Positions 9,198-18,066 of a stretch of 64,000 bases of DNA are shown piece after piece. Position 1 is the stretch's first letter. Each line of letters starts with the position of its first letter. The notes beneath the pieces are model-generated. The model saw only the letters and a list, made by a program, of their open reading frames with translations, searched no databases and was not told where the DNA came from. Position numbers and translations under genes: made by a program. The DNA is from Rhodobacteraceae bacterium (ex Bugula neritina AB1) (GTDB lineage: Bacteria; Pseudomonadota; Alphaproteobacteria; Rhodobacterales; Rhodobacteraceae), in assembly GCA_001730095.1 (NCBI GenBank), contig MDLF01000085.1, positions 158,600 to 222,599 on the forward strand, in the 5' to 3' direction.

Positions 9198-9950
9198 ATG
9201 ATTGAGCTATCCCTGATCGGCATCGGCACCGGCAACCCGCAGCATATGACGCTGCAGGCGATTGAGGCGCTCAATGCGCAGGATCTGATCCTGATCCCCA
9301 ACAAGGGCGCCGGCAAGGATGACCTGGCCGGTCTCAGACGCGAGATCTGCAACCGGGCCATCAAAGGCCAGGGTCCCAGGATCGTGGAGTTCGCCTTGCC
9401 GGTCCGTGACGAGGCCACAAAAAGCTACCGCAAGCGGGTAGATGACTGGCATGACGCCATCGCGGAAATCTGGTGGCAGAACATCACCGCCCATCTGCCC
9501 AAGGGCGGAAAGGCAGGTTTTCTGGTCTGGGGCGACCCGTCCCTGTACGACAGCACCATGCGCATTGCCGAACGCCTGAAGAAACAGACGGCAATCAAAC
9601 TGACCGTGATCCCCGGCATCACTTCGATCCAGGCGCTGACGGCAGCGCATGCCATTCCGATCAACGAAATCGGCGCGCCATTCACCATCTCCACCGGACG
9701 CCAGCTGCGCGAGCACGGCTGGCCGGACAGTGCTGACACGCTGGTGATCATGCTGGACGGGGAATGTTCCTTTCAAGCCATTGACCCGCAGGGCGTGGAC
9801 ATCTTCTGGACCGCCTACGCCGGGATGGAGAACCAGATTTCCATATCCGGGCCGCTGGCTGAAGTCTCCGCCCGGATCATAGAAACCCGCACCCAAGCAC
9901 GGGCAGAGCATGGCTGGATCATGGATATCTACCTGCTGCGCAAAAGCTGA
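9198..9950 (+). CDS. cobF: Precorrin-6A synthase (deacetylating) CobF
   Basis: A 250-residue tetrapyrrole methylase that methylates C-1 and releases the acetyl group, converting precorrin-5 to precorrin-6A. CobF occurs only in the aerobic pathway. The segments LIGIGTGNPQHMTLQA, LVWGDPSLYDST and VIPGITSIQALTA are typical. A 25-base gap separates it from cobA. It is the last gene of the cob cluster in this direction; tRNA-Ser follows on the other strand. No clear terminator was found after it. Confidence 0.95.
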   Translation: MIELSLIGIGTGNPQHMTLQAIEALNAQDLILIPNKGAGKDDLAGLRREICNRAIKGQGPRIVEFALPVRDEATKSYRKRVDDWHDAIAEIWWQNITAHLPKGGKAGFLVWGDPSLYDSTMRIAERLKKQTAIKLTVIPGITSIQALTAAHAIPINEIGAPFTISTGRQLREHGWPDSADTLVIMLDGECSFQAIDPQGVDIFWTAYAGMENQISISGPLAEVSARIIETRTQARAEHGWIMDIYLLRKS

Positions 9951-10004
9951 GCCAGCGCTCTGCTTTGGCCGGGCATATTCTTTTGCGCTGTCAGATAAAG
10001 CAAG

Positions 10005-10094
10005 TGGCGGGGAGACAGGGATTCGAACCCTGGGAACGCTCTCACGTTCAACGGTTTTCAAGACCGCCGCATTCGACCACTCTGCCACCTCCCC
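10005..10094 (-). tRNA. tRNA-Ser(UGA)
   Basis: A 90-base class II tRNA with encoded CCA. The 7-bp acceptor stem pairs GGGGAGG with TCTCCCC including one G-T. The anticodon loop reads CTTGAAA with anticodon TGA, there is a long variable arm, and the T-loop is GTTCGAATC. Length and anticodon fit serine. Confidence 0.97.
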
Positions 10095-10346
10095 GGTCCG
10101 CCAGCGGTTTAGGCTGCAATGTCGGATGAGGCAAGAGGAAATCCTGAGCCGGCAGGCGGCTTGCAAGGGAAAATGGAAAAAACTGCCAAACGCGCGGATT
10201 CATGCCGTTGCCAGAGCTTTCCCTTTGGCGGTGGGCAGGCAGGGTTTTCATGACCGGACGCGCAGGCTATCATATGGCCAAATCAATAAGACCGGGCATT
10301 CCGGCAGGGGCGCAGCAGCGCCGCGGGCACAGGCAAGGATGAGAGC

Positions 10347-11246
10347 ATGACAGACATCGTGTCGAGAGCAAAACACGCCCCGCGGTTGGCCGCGGCGGCT
10401 TTAGGCTTGCTGGTTCTGGCAGCCTGCGAGGACGGGCCGAAACTGGGTTTTCTAGAGCCCAAACCCAAGCCGGAAAGTGAAGTCCGCGCCTCAAGCAGCA
10501 CCAAGCTGGTTGAACGCGACGTGGAATCGCCTGAGGTTTTCCAGGTGACCGAGGCAGGCCTGTGGGACGGTCGCCCCTCGATCGGCGGTGTCTGGGTGGC
10601 CCACCCCGACACAAAAGATCCGGAACGTGTGATCATCCGCAACCATGCCAACGGCCAGTTCGTGATCGGCGCCCTGTTCCGGCGCGAGCGTGAAATTCCG
10701 GGGCCGCGGCTGCAGGTTTCGTCAGATGCCGCTGCCGCTTTGGGAATCCTGGCCGGGGCCCCGTCTGAACTGAACGTGACCGCCCTGCGGCGCGAGGAAG
10801 TTGCGCCTGAGCTGCCAGCCGAAGAACCTGCCACCGGAGAGATCAGCGAACCGGACACCGCAGCAGCTGCCGAAACCGCACTGGCCAGCAGCGAAATCTC
10901 TGCAACGCCGCTGGACCCGATTGCCGGTGCTGCCGCCGCAATTGAAGCCTCTGCGCCCTCTGCCCCGTTGGTTGACGCCGCAGCACCGGCGTCCAAACCG
11001 CAGAAATCCTCGCTGAGGAAACCGTTCATCCAGATCGGCATTTTCAGCGTCGAAGCCAATGCAAAACGCGCAGCCGACGCCATGCGCAGCGCCGGAATGG
11101 TGCCCGAAGTGCGTGAGCAATCCACCAACGGCAAGGCCTTCTGGAGGGTGCTGGTCGGCCCGTCACAGAGCAGAAACGAACGCAGTGAATTGTTGAAAAG
11201 CGTGAAGGAAGCCGGGTTTGCGGATGCCTATGCAGTTTCAAGCTGA
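10347..11246 (+). CDS. SPOR-domain lipoprotein
   Basis: A 299-residue protein. The N-terminus has a hydrophobic stretch ending LVLAAC with the lipobox Cys near residue 27, so it is a predicted lipoprotein. The middle is Pro/Ala/Glu-rich and low in complexity. The last 70 or so residues form a SPOR domain (PFIQIGIFSVEANAKRAADA... to DAYAVSS), which binds denuded glycan strands at division septa. It heads a run with the DD-carboxypeptidase gene, overlapping it by 23 bases, consistent with a shared role in peptidoglycan remodelling. About 250 bases separate it from tRNA-Ser. Confidence 0.88.
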   Translation: MTDIVSRAKHAPRLAAAALGLLVLAACEDGPKLGFLEPKPKPESEVRASSSTKLVERDVESPEVFQVTEAGLWDGRPSIGGVWVAHPDTKDPERVIIRNHANGQFVIGALFRREREIPGPRLQVSSDAAAALGILAGAPSELNVTALRREEVAPELPAEEPATGEISEPDTAAAAETALASSEISATPLDPIAGAAAAIEASAPSAPLVDAAAPASKPQKSSLRKPFIQIGIFSVEANAKRAADAMRSAGMVPEVREQSTNGKAFWRVLVGPSQSRNERSELLKSVKEAGFADAYAVSS

Positions 11247-12444
11247 CTTGCGGACCGCGCGTCTGCAGAGCGCCCTGAAGTCATCGCTTTGCATCAGCCT
11301 GGTCGCCGGGCTGGCGGTGAGCCTGTCCGCACTGTCCGCCGCCGCCTTTGATACCAAGGCGCGGGCGGCCTATGTGCTGGATGCAGGCACCGACACGGTG
11401 CTGCTCTCCAAAAACGCCGACGTGCCTCTGCCACCGGCCTCCATGTCCAAGCTGATGACGCTTTATGTGGCCTTTGAAGCCCTGCGCGACGGGCGGCTGA
11501 CACTGGACGAAACCCTGCCGGTCAGCCAGCATGCGATGAGCTACAAGGGCTCTACCATGTTTCTGGACACGCTGGACCGCGTCCGGGTCGAGGATCTTTT
11601 GCGCGGTATTGTCGTACTATCCGGAAACGATGCCTGCGTGGTGATTGCCGAGGCGCTGAGCCCGGACGGAACCGAAGCCGGCTTTGCCCGCTATATGACC
11701 AAACGCGGCCAGGAGCTGGGCATGACAGCCTCGACCTTTGCCAATTCCAACGGCTGGCCCGCGGCCGGCCACCGGATGTCGGTACATGACCTGGCGATCC
11801 TGGCCGAGCGGCTGATCGAGGATTTCCCCGAATATTATCCGCTGTTTGCCGAGACCCGCTTTGAATTCGACGGCCGCGCGCCTTCGAACACCCGCAACCG
11901 CAACCCGCTGCTGAAGCTGGGCATTGGTGCTGACGGGCTGAAAACCGGCCACACCGAAGAGGCTGGCTATGGCCTCGTCGGCTCTGCCAAACAGGGGGGG
12001 CGTCGGGTGATCTTTGTGGTCTCCGGCCTGGCCAGCGAACGCGCCCGCGCAGAGGAGGCAGAAGCTCTCGTTAACTGGTCGTTTCGCCAATTTACCAAGA
12101 AAATCGTTGCCAAAGAGGGCATCCCCATCGCCGAAGCCGAAATTTGGCGCGGGGCCGAGCGATCGGTAGGGCTGGTTCCGGCAGAGGATCTGGAAATTCT
12201 GCTGCCGTCGCTGTCAGCCAAGACCATCGAAGGCGAAGTTGTCTATAGCGGCCCGATCGAGGCGCCCGTGGCCAAGGGCCAGCGTCTGGCCGAACTGGTG
12301 CTGCAACCAGAGGAACTCCCCGAAGTGCGGCTGCCGCTGGTGGCTGCAAGCGATGTCCCGGCCGGCGGCTTTGTGGTGCGGGTGAAAACCGCAGCTCTGG
12401 TGCTGATCAAGCAATTCCTGACCGGTCCTGAGGGGGCGCTGTGA
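11224..12444 (+). CDS. D-alanyl-D-alanine carboxypeptidase (PBP5/6 family)
   Basis: About 406 residues. A signal-peptide-like hydrophobic stretch precedes AAFDTKARAAYVLD. The three serine-DD-peptidase motifs are all present: SMSK (Ser near 73), SGND, and LKTGHTEEAGYG. The C-terminal domain is the beta-rich PBP5 type, ending in a short amphipathic helix-like stretch (ALVLIKQFL). The enzyme trims the terminal D-Ala of stem peptides in the periplasm. The start could be ATG 11224, ATG 11230 or TTG 11218, all inside the preceding gene's end. The stop overlaps the tmk GTG start. Confidence 0.93.
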   Translation: MPMQFQADLRTARLQSALKSSLCISLVAGLAVSLSALSAAAFDTKARAAYVLDAGTDTVLLSKNADVPLPPASMSKLMTLYVAFEALRDGRLTLDETLPVSQHAMSYKGSTMFLDTLDRVRVEDLLRGIVVLSGNDACVVIAEALSPDGTEAGFARYMTKRGQELGMTASTFANSNGWPAAGHRMSVHDLAILAERLIEDFPEYYPLFAETRFEFDGRAPSNTRNRNPLLKLGIGADGLKTGHTEEAGYGLVGSAKQGGRRVIFVVSGLASERARAEEAEALVNWSFRQFTKKIVAKEGIPIAEAEIWRGAERSVGLVPAEDLEILLPSLSAKTIEGEVVYSGPIEAPVAKGQRLAELVLQPEELPEVRLPLVAASDVPAGGFVVRVKTAALVLIKQFLTGPEGAL

Positions 12445-13088
12445 CGGCTGATAGCAAGCGCGGCCTGTTCATTACCTTCGAAGGCATTGACGGGTCCGGC
12501 AAGTCGACGCAATGCCGCCTGCTGGCCGATGCCCTGCAGGCCGAGGGCCACGATGTGGTGCTGACCCGCGAGCCCGGCGGCTCGCCCGGGGCAGAGGAAA
12601 TCCGCCGCCTGGTGCTGGAAGGCGACCCGGACCGCTGGTCCGCGGAGACCGAGCTGCTCTTGTTCATGGCGGCGCGGCGCGACCATCTGGAGCGCACGAT
12701 TGAACCTGCCCTGGCGGCAGGCAAAGTGGTGATCTGCGACCGCTTTGCCGACAGCACCCGGATGTATCAGGGCCTGTCGCGCGGCGATCTGCGGGCGGCA
12801 GTGGACCAGATGCACAAGCTGATGATCACCCGCGAGCCGGATCTGACCTTGCTGATTGACATGGACCCGGCCGAAGGGCTGGCGCGGGCCAAGGGACGGC
12901 AGGGCAAGGAAGAACGATTTGAGGATTTCGGCGTCGAACTGCAGGAAAAGATGCGCGCGGGCTTTCTGGCACTGGCGCAGGAGTTTGCACACCGTTTCCG
13001 GGTTGTGGACGGCGCCCGTTCGCAGGGTGACGTGGCCACGGATGTGCGCCAGCTGGCGGATGCAGCCCTGAAAGGCGCCAGAGCATGA
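12441..13088 (+). CDS. tmk: Thymidylate kinase
   Basis: A 215-residue dTMP kinase, which phosphorylates dTMP to dTDP. The P-loop FEGIDGSGKST (about 12-22), LTREPGGSPGAE, and DRFADSTRMYQG are all characteristic, and KGRQGKEERFE lies in the LID region. The start codon is GTG at 12441, whose last two bases form part of the preceding TGA. It ends in an ATGA overlap with holB, an arrangement common for tmk-holB. Confidence 0.96.
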   Translation: MTADSKRGLFITFEGIDGSGKSTQCRLLADALQAEGHDVVLTREPGGSPGAEEIRRLVLEGDPDRWSAETELLLFMAARRDHLERTIEPALAAGKVVICDRFADSTRMYQGLSRGDLRAAVDQMHKLMITREPDLTLLIDMDPAEGLARAKGRQGKEERFEDFGVELQEKMRAGFLALAQEFAHRFRVVDGARSQGDVATDVRQLADAALKGARA

Positions 13089-14203
13089 GCGCCGAAGAAG
13101 AGCGCCCCCGGGCCGATCAGGCCGAAGGCGCGCCGCATCCGCGCGAAACCCTGCGCCTGATCGGCCAGGAAGCGGCGGAGCAAGATTTCCTGACCGCCTA
13201 TACCTCCGACCGGCTGCATCACGGCTGGCTGCTGACCGGCCCGCAGGGTGTCGGCAAGGCAACGCTGGCCTGGCGGATTGCGCGGTTTCTGCTGGCAACG
13301 CCCCCGGCTGAGGACGGGCTGTTCGGCGCCCCGCCGCCGCCGCAGACGCTGGACATTGCCCCGGAACACCCGGTCTCTCATCGCATTCAGGCGCTGGCGG
13401 AACCGGGGCTGGCGCCGATCACCCGTTCTTATGACGACAAGGGCAAGCTGCGCAGCCAGATCGTTGTTGATGACATCCGCAAGCTGAACCGCTTTTTTGG
13501 TCTGTCGGCCACCGATGGCGGGCGACGGGTGGTGATTGTGGATGCTGCGGATGACATGAATGTCAGTGCTGCCAATGCGCTGTTGAAAATGCTGGAAGAG
13601 CCGCCTGCGCGCACCACAATCCTGCTGATCGCACATCAACCCTCGCGCCTTTTGCCGACAATCCGTTCGCGCTGCCGCACCCTGCGGCTGGGCCCGCTGT
13701 CAGCGCCGGATATGGAGGCGGCCTTGGCCCTGTCCGGGGTAGAACTGCCTGCGAACATGGACAATCTGGCCGCTTTGGCAGGCGGCTCGGTCGGTGCGGC
13801 GCTGCGGCTGATCAATCTGGGCGGGCTGAGGATCTATGCCGAGCTGGTGCAGATCCTGGACACGATGCCCCGACTGGACCGGCAGCGGGCGATGGCGCTG
13901 GCTGAGGCCGCCGCCCAGCGCGGTGCTGCGGAAAAATTCGAACTGCTCTTGTCGCTGACCGAGATGGCGCTGGCCCGACTGGCGCGCACCGGCGCCACCG
14001 GAGCACCGCCAGCGCCGGAAGCCGCACCGCAGGAGGCAACGATGCTGAGCCGCCTGTCCCCCGATCCCCGCAAGGCGCGCGCCTGGGCCGACCTCGCTGC
14101 CGACGTGACAGCACGCGCACGCCACGGGCAGGCGGTGAACCTTGACCCCGCCGCCCTTGTCCTAGATACGGTTTTCAAGATGCAGGAAACCGCGTCGCGC
14201 TGA
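13085..14203 (+). CDS. holB: DNA polymerase III subunit delta'
   Basis: A 372-residue AAA+ clamp-loader subunit. Walker A is GPQGVGKAT near residues 52-60. The middle carries VVDDIRKLNRFFGL, VVIVDAADDMN and NALLKMLEEPPA, typical of delta'. Then come LLIAHQPSRLLPTIRSRC and a helical C-terminal collar region with an Ala/Pro-rich variable stretch. Unlike in tau/gamma, no zinc-binding cysteine cluster is apparent. It works with delta and tau/gamma to load the beta clamp. Confidence 0.94.
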   Translation: MSAEEERPRADQAEGAPHPRETLRLIGQEAAEQDFLTAYTSDRLHHGWLLTGPQGVGKATLAWRIARFLLATPPAEDGLFGAPPPPQTLDIAPEHPVSHRIQALAEPGLAPITRSYDDKGKLRSQIVVDDIRKLNRFFGLSATDGGRRVVIVDAADDMNVSAANALLKMLEEPPARTTILLIAHQPSRLLPTIRSRCRTLRLGPLSAPDMEAALALSGVELPANMDNLAALAGGSVGAALRLINLGGLRIYAELVQILDTMPRLDRQRAMALAEAAAQRGAAEKFELLLSLTEMALARLARTGATGAPPAPEAAPQEATMLSRLSPDPRKARAWADLAADVTARARHGQAVNLDPAALVLDTVFKMQETASR

Positions 14204-14244
14204 GGCCAATGGCCCCCCGCGGCACATGTGGCGCCAGAGGACAA

Positions 14245-15066
14245 ATGACCGAGACGACGACCCAGATTGCTCCCCGGATCACAGACAGTCACTGCCATCT
14301 GGACTTCCCTGATTTCGAAGGGCGGCTGGATGAGGTGATCGCCAGCGCGGCTGAGGCCGGCGTCACCCGGATGGTGACGATTTGCACCAAGATGAAGAAC
14401 GAACCATCCGTGCGGGCCATCGCAGAGGCCCACGCACCGGTGTTCTATGCCGCAGGCACCCACCCGATGAGCGCCGCAGATGAACCGATGGTTTCGGTGG
14501 ACGAGCTGGTGGCGCTGGCCAAACACCCGAAATTCATCGGCATCGGCGAGACCGGGCTGGATTACCACTACACCGCCGACAGCAAGGACGTGCAACAGAA
14601 GTCCCTGCGCATCCACATTGCCGCCGCCCGCGAAACCGGCCTGCCGCTGATCATCCACGCCCGCGCGGCAGATGACGACATGGCGCGTATTCTGGGCGAA
14701 GAAATGAAGAATGGCGCCTATTCCTGCGTCATGCACTGCTTCTCCTCCTCGGCTGAGCTGGCGAAGGCTGCACTGGACCTGGGGTTCTACCTGTCGATGT
14801 CCGGCATTGCCGCCTTTCCCAAAAGCCAGGAGCTGCGCGATATCTTTGCCGCCGCGCCGGTGGACCGCATTCTGGTGGAAACCGACGCCCCCTATCTGGC
14901 GCCGCCGCCTTATCGCGGCAAACGCAATGAACCCGCCTACACGGCCTTTACCGCCAAGGTCGGAGCTGAGGTGTTCGGCATGGGCTACACCGAATTTGCC
15001 GCCCAGACGCAGGCGAATTTCGACCGGCTGTTCTGGAAAGCCGCAGCCTATGAGGCTGCCGCCTGA
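14245..15066 (+). CDS. TatD family metal-dependent hydrolase (putative deoxyribonuclease)
   Basis: A 273-residue TIM-barrel hydrolase. The N-terminal ITDSHCHLDFPDF gives the HxH metal pair, GIGETGLDYHY the bridging Glu, and LPLIIHARAADDD, MHCFSS and ILVETDAPYLAPP (near 211) complete the site. TatD proteins are 3'-5' DNA/RNA exonucleases or related hydrolases. The frame opens upstream at 14209, but ATG 14245 gives a normal N-terminus. The stop overlaps the next start by one base (TGATG). Confidence 0.92.
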   Translation: MTETTTQIAPRITDSHCHLDFPDFEGRLDEVIASAAEAGVTRMVTICTKMKNEPSVRAIAEAHAPVFYAAGTHPMSAADEPMVSVDELVALAKHPKFIGIGETGLDYHYTADSKDVQQKSLRIHIAAARETGLPLIIHARAADDDMARILGEEMKNGAYSCVMHCFSSSAELAKAALDLGFYLSMSGIAAFPKSQELRDIFAAAPVDRILVETDAPYLAPPPYRGKRNEPAYTAFTAKVGAEVFGMGYTEFAAQTQANFDRLFWKAAAYEAAA

Positions 15067-15863
15067 TGGCTGAACTGCGTTTCACCATTCTTGGCTCCGG
15101 CTCATCCGGCGGGGTGCCGCGGATTGGCGGCCATTGGGGCGATTGCGACCCTCAGAACCCCAGGAACCGTCGCCGCCGCTGTTCGATGCTGGTGGAGCGC
15201 GACGGGCCTGACGGCACCACCGCGGTGCTGATCGACACCACACCCGACATGCGCAGCCAGCTGCTGGATGCGGAGACGGGTCGGCTGGATGCGGTGGTCT
15301 ATACCCATTCCCATGCTGATCACCTGCATGGGATAGACGACCTGCGCATGGTCTATTTCAACATGCGCAAACGCATTCCGGTTTACGCAGACGGGCCAAC
15401 CCAGAACGATCTGCTGAACCGATTTGGCTATGCCTTTGCGCAACCGGATGGCTCACCCTACCCGCCCATTCTGGATCTCAAGACCATCAACGGCCCCTTT
15501 TCCATCGATGGCCCCGGCGGCGAAATCCCTTTTCGCCCGTTTGAGGTAAACCACGGCTCCATGGACGCGCTGGGGTTTCGCATTGGTGGGCTGGCTTACC
15601 TGCCGGATGTAAAAGAGATCCCGGACGCTGCCCTGCCGGAACTGGAAGGGCTGGACATTTGGGTCCTGGATGCCCTGCGCCGCACCCCGCATCCAACGCA
15701 TTTCAGCTACAGCGACGCGCTGGACTGGTTCGCGAGGATGGCGCCGGAACGCGGTGTTCTCACCAATATGCATATCGATATGGATTATGCCACGGTTGAG
15801 GCTGAAACACCGGCGCATATCACCCCCGCATATGACGGCATGGTCATGCGGGTGGAGATCTGA
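15066..15863 (+). CDS. MBL-fold metallo-hydrolase (PhnP-like)
   Basis: A 265-residue metallo-beta-lactamase-fold protein. It starts FTILGSGSSGGVPRIGG, and the metal site motif is THSHADHLHGIDDLR (about 79-93). VNHGSMDALGFRIG resembles the PhnP cyclic-phosphate phosphodiesterase family. CDCD-type extra zinc ligands appear as GDCDPQNPRNRRRRCS. The substrate is unknown. It is translationally coupled to tatD, an association common in alphaproteobacteria. A terminator lies directly after the stop. Confidence 0.88.
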   Translation: MAELRFTILGSGSSGGVPRIGGHWGDCDPQNPRNRRRRCSMLVERDGPDGTTAVLIDTTPDMRSQLLDAETGRLDAVVYTHSHADHLHGIDDLRMVYFNMRKRIPVYADGPTQNDLLNRFGYAFAQPDGSPYPPILDLKTINGPFSIDGPGGEIPFRPFEVNHGSMDALGFRIGGLAYLPDVKEIPDAALPELEGLDIWVLDALRRTPHPTHFSYSDALDWFARMAPERGVLTNMHIDMDYATVEAETPAHITPAYDGMVMRVEI

Positions 15864-15893
15864 AAGGGGGCGGATCAGCGCCCTTTTCTTTTG
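15862..15893 (+). terminator. Intrinsic terminator after the MBL-fold gene
   Basis: The stem pairs GAAAGGG..GC with GC.CCCTTTT around loop GATCA, with one internal G-G mismatch. It is followed by TTCTTTTGC. It closes the SPOR-to-MBL operon. Confidence 0.75.
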
Positions 15894-15911
15894 CACATTT
15901 GAGGCTACACA

Positions 15912-16844
15912 GTGTTTCAAAGCCTGATTGATGTCATCTTGCCGGTGTTTCTGGTCGTCGGCGCAGGCTATGCCGCCACGGCAAGGGGCGTGCTGAGCCA
16001 GGACCACATCGAAGGCGTGATGAAGTTTGCGCAGGGGTTTGCGATCCCCTGCCTGCTGTTCAAGGCGATGGCAGGGCTGGACCTGTCGGCCAGTTTTGAT
16101 CCGCGGCTGCTGGGGAGCTTTTATACCGGAGCCTTTGCCTGTTTTGCGATCGGGGTGTTCGGCGCCCGTATCCTGTTCAAGCGGGACTGGGAGGACTGCA
16201 TTGCCATCGGGTTCTGCTGCCTGTTTTCCAACTCGGTCCTGCTGGGGCTGCCGATCACCGAACGCGCATTCGGGCCGGAGAACCTGACCGGCAACTACGC
16301 AATCATCGCCTTCCACTCGCTTTTTTGCTACGGTCTTGGCATCACCGCGATGGAGTTTGTGCGCAACCGCGGGGCTGGCGGGATCAAGACAGTCACATCT
16401 GTGCTGAACGCAATGTTCCGCAATGTGCTGATCCTGGGGATCGCTTTGGGGTTTGCGATGAACCTGTCCGGGTTTGCCATTCCGCTGGTGGTGGATGAGG
16501 CGCTGTCACTGATCATCCGCGCCGCCCTGCCCTGCGCGCTGTTCGCGCTTGGCGGCGTGCTGGTCAAGTACCGCCCCGAAGGCGACATGCGGGCGATCCT
16601 GTTTGTCTGTTTCACTTCGCTGATGATCCACCCGGCGATTGTCTGGACCTTGGGCACGGCGCTGGCGCTGCCACAGGACCTGTTCCGCTCTGGCGTGCTG
16701 AATGCAGCGATGGCGACCGGGTTCAACGGCTATATCTTTGCCAATATGTACGGGAGAGCCAAGCGCGTTGCCGCGTCTTCGGTGCTGATTGCCACTGGCG
16801 CCAGCATCCTGACCGTTTGGTTCTGGCTGCTGATACTGAGCTGA
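15912..16844 (+). CDS. AEC family transporter (auxin efflux carrier type)
   Basis: A 310-residue, very hydrophobic protein with around ten predicted membrane spans in two repeats. Segments such as LPVFLVVGAGYAATARG, FAIPCLLFKAMA, SNSVLLGLPITERAFG and ALFALGGVLVKY are typical of the AEC/PIN-like family in bacteria, which move organic acids or small metabolites across the inner membrane. The start is GTG at 15912. The substrate cannot be read from the sequence. It stands alone between a terminator and a gene-poor region. Confidence 0.88.
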   Translation: MFQSLIDVILPVFLVVGAGYAATARGVLSQDHIEGVMKFAQGFAIPCLLFKAMAGLDLSASFDPRLLGSFYTGAFACFAIGVFGARILFKRDWEDCIAIGFCCLFSNSVLLGLPITERAFGPENLTGNYAIIAFHSLFCYGLGITAMEFVRNRGAGGIKTVTSVLNAMFRNVLILGIALGFAMNLSGFAIPLVVDEALSLIIRAALPCALFALGGVLVKYRPEGDMRAILFVCFTSLMIHPAIVWTLGTALALPQDLFRSGVLNAAMATGFNGYIFANMYGRAKRVAASSVLIATGASILTVWFWLLILS

Positions 16845-16869
16845 GGAAAAAGGTCAGCATCGCTGCCGC

Positions 16870-16891
16870 AATGTTTCGCGCGCGAAACATT
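16870..16891. repeat. 22-base perfect palindrome
   Basis: The half-sites AATGTTTCGCG and CGCGAAACATT abut with no spacer. It lies 25 bases after the AEC stop and is not followed by a T-run, so it looks more like a protein-binding site than a terminator. Confidence 0.6.
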
Positions 16892-16957
16892 TGGACAGAC
16901 CCTATGACCTTATCCTTCAGATTTCATTAGCAATTTTCCACCAAACGGTTACCGCCG

Positions 16958-17251
16958 TCAAAACCGGGGATCACCCTGCTCCAGCAGAAATACCCTGGGG
17001 TGAAAACCCGCCAGGAACCAGCTGATGCAAGAATGGGTCAAAAACACCTGCTGGCTGGCCTGCTGAACATACATCACGGCAGAAGGGCAAAATATTGTTG
17101 CAATCCAGCATGATGGCGCCTGCTGCGGGATATTCGCCATCATCGCGTGGGCGGCCTCGAACATCTCCTGGTGGCAGACCTCAAAATCGATCCCTGCCGC
17201 GCCACCCGTAAGACCACAGGGCAAAAGCGCAGAGACCGCCGGTGCCCGCAA
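16958..17251 (-). pseudogene. Possible remnant of an Asp/Glu-racemase-like C-terminus
   Basis: A 97-codon minus-strand frame. Its last 60 or so residues (EMFEAAHAMMANIP... FLAGFHPRVF) loosely follow the end of the Asp/Glu/hydantoin racemase family: a helix ending in NP, a short beta strand with a Cys, then a strand plus WF-x-x-G-x-x-PR-x-F. The usual ECTNMPP motif is not intact and there is no start or N-terminal domain. It lies downstream of and co-directional with the GntR regulator. It could also be chance. Confidence 0.25.
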
Positions 17252-17373
17252 TGGTCGTTCTGGCGCAACACCAGCCGCAACATGAGGGCGGATGACAGCC
17301 TCGCTCGGGAGATGGTCAGGAGGCCAGCCGCCGCTCCGAAAACCGTTTTGCCCGCGTGCTTTCTGTGCGCGTG

Positions 17374-18066
17374 CTATTCGTCGGGCACATAGAGCTGAGA
17401 AAACGCGATGCGGACGGCTTCCGTTGCCTCCTCCCGGCGTTTTTCGATATGGCTGCGCATGGCCAAAGCGGCCGCCTCTGCATTGCGGGCGGCAATGCCT
17501 TGGACAATCTGGCGGTGGGCAGAAATGTCGCCCGGCGCCTTGCCTCCGGCCCTGTCGCGCATCCGCTTGAGGTCAATCAGCCGGATATAGCGGGTCCGGC
17601 CGTTAAGGTTGTTCAGGATACGCTGCAGCTCGCTGTTGCCCGATAGCTGGGCAAGGCGCGCATGAAAGCTTTCGTCCATTGCCAGCAGCTCTTCCGGATC
17701 AGTGGCGCTTTGATATTCGGGCTCCATCCGGTTGAGATAGTCCGCAAGGGCTGCGATATCCGCATCTGCAGCACGGCTGCAGGCCAGCCGCGTGGCTTCG
17801 CATTCCACCGCCACCCGGGCCTCATACAGGTCCATGATATAGCTCGGCGTCAGCGGTCGGCAGAAAAAGCCGCGGTTGTTCTGGAAGGTCAAAAACCCCT
17901 CGGCCACCAGCCGGTTCAATGCCTCGCGCAGCGGCGTGCGGCTGGCGCCCAGCACCTCGGACAGGGCGCTTTCGTTGATCCGCTGGTCAGGCTTGAAGGC
18001 GAAATCCGCCGCCATCCGGCGCAACGCCTCATAGACCCTATCCACATTGCTTTCGCGTTTGGCCAT
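17374..18066 (-). CDS. GntR family transcriptional regulator, FCD (FadR) subfamily
   Basis: A 230-residue regulator. The N-terminal winged helix-turn-helix contains INESALSEVLGASRTPLREALNRL (about 33-56). The C-terminal FCD ligand domain has the expected Asp/His pattern (DESFHARLAQLSGN, SAHRQIVQGI). FCD regulators usually bind organic acids or amino-acid-like ligands in a metal site. No obvious intact target operon is adjacent, so it is an orphan here. A 16-base inverted repeat 70 bases upstream (18136-18151) may be its own operator. Confidence 0.93.
   Translation of the reverse strand: MAKRESNVDRVYEALRRMAADFAFKPDQRINESALSEVLGASRTPLREALNRLVAEGFLTFQNNRGFFCRPLTPSYIMDLYEARVAVECEATRLACSRAADADIAALADYLNRMEPEYQSATDPEELLAMDESFHARLAQLSGNSELQRILNNLNGRTRYIRLIDLKRMRDRAGGKAPGDISAHRQIVQGIAARNAEAAALAMRSHIEKRREEATEAVRIAFSQLYVPDE

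Larger units (their letters stand above)
16845..17373. other. Gene-poor region of about 530 bases
   Basis: The region between the AEC gene and the GntR regulator holds a long perfect palindrome (16870-16891) and, on the minus strand, an open frame of 97 codons (16958-17251) that may be a gene remnant. No other coding signal was found. Confidence 0.6.

Noticed and set aside
1..9950. Cobalamin riboswitch within the cob operon
   Set aside because: Genes overlap or lie within about 25 bases of each other, leaving no room; it could only lie upstream of the window.
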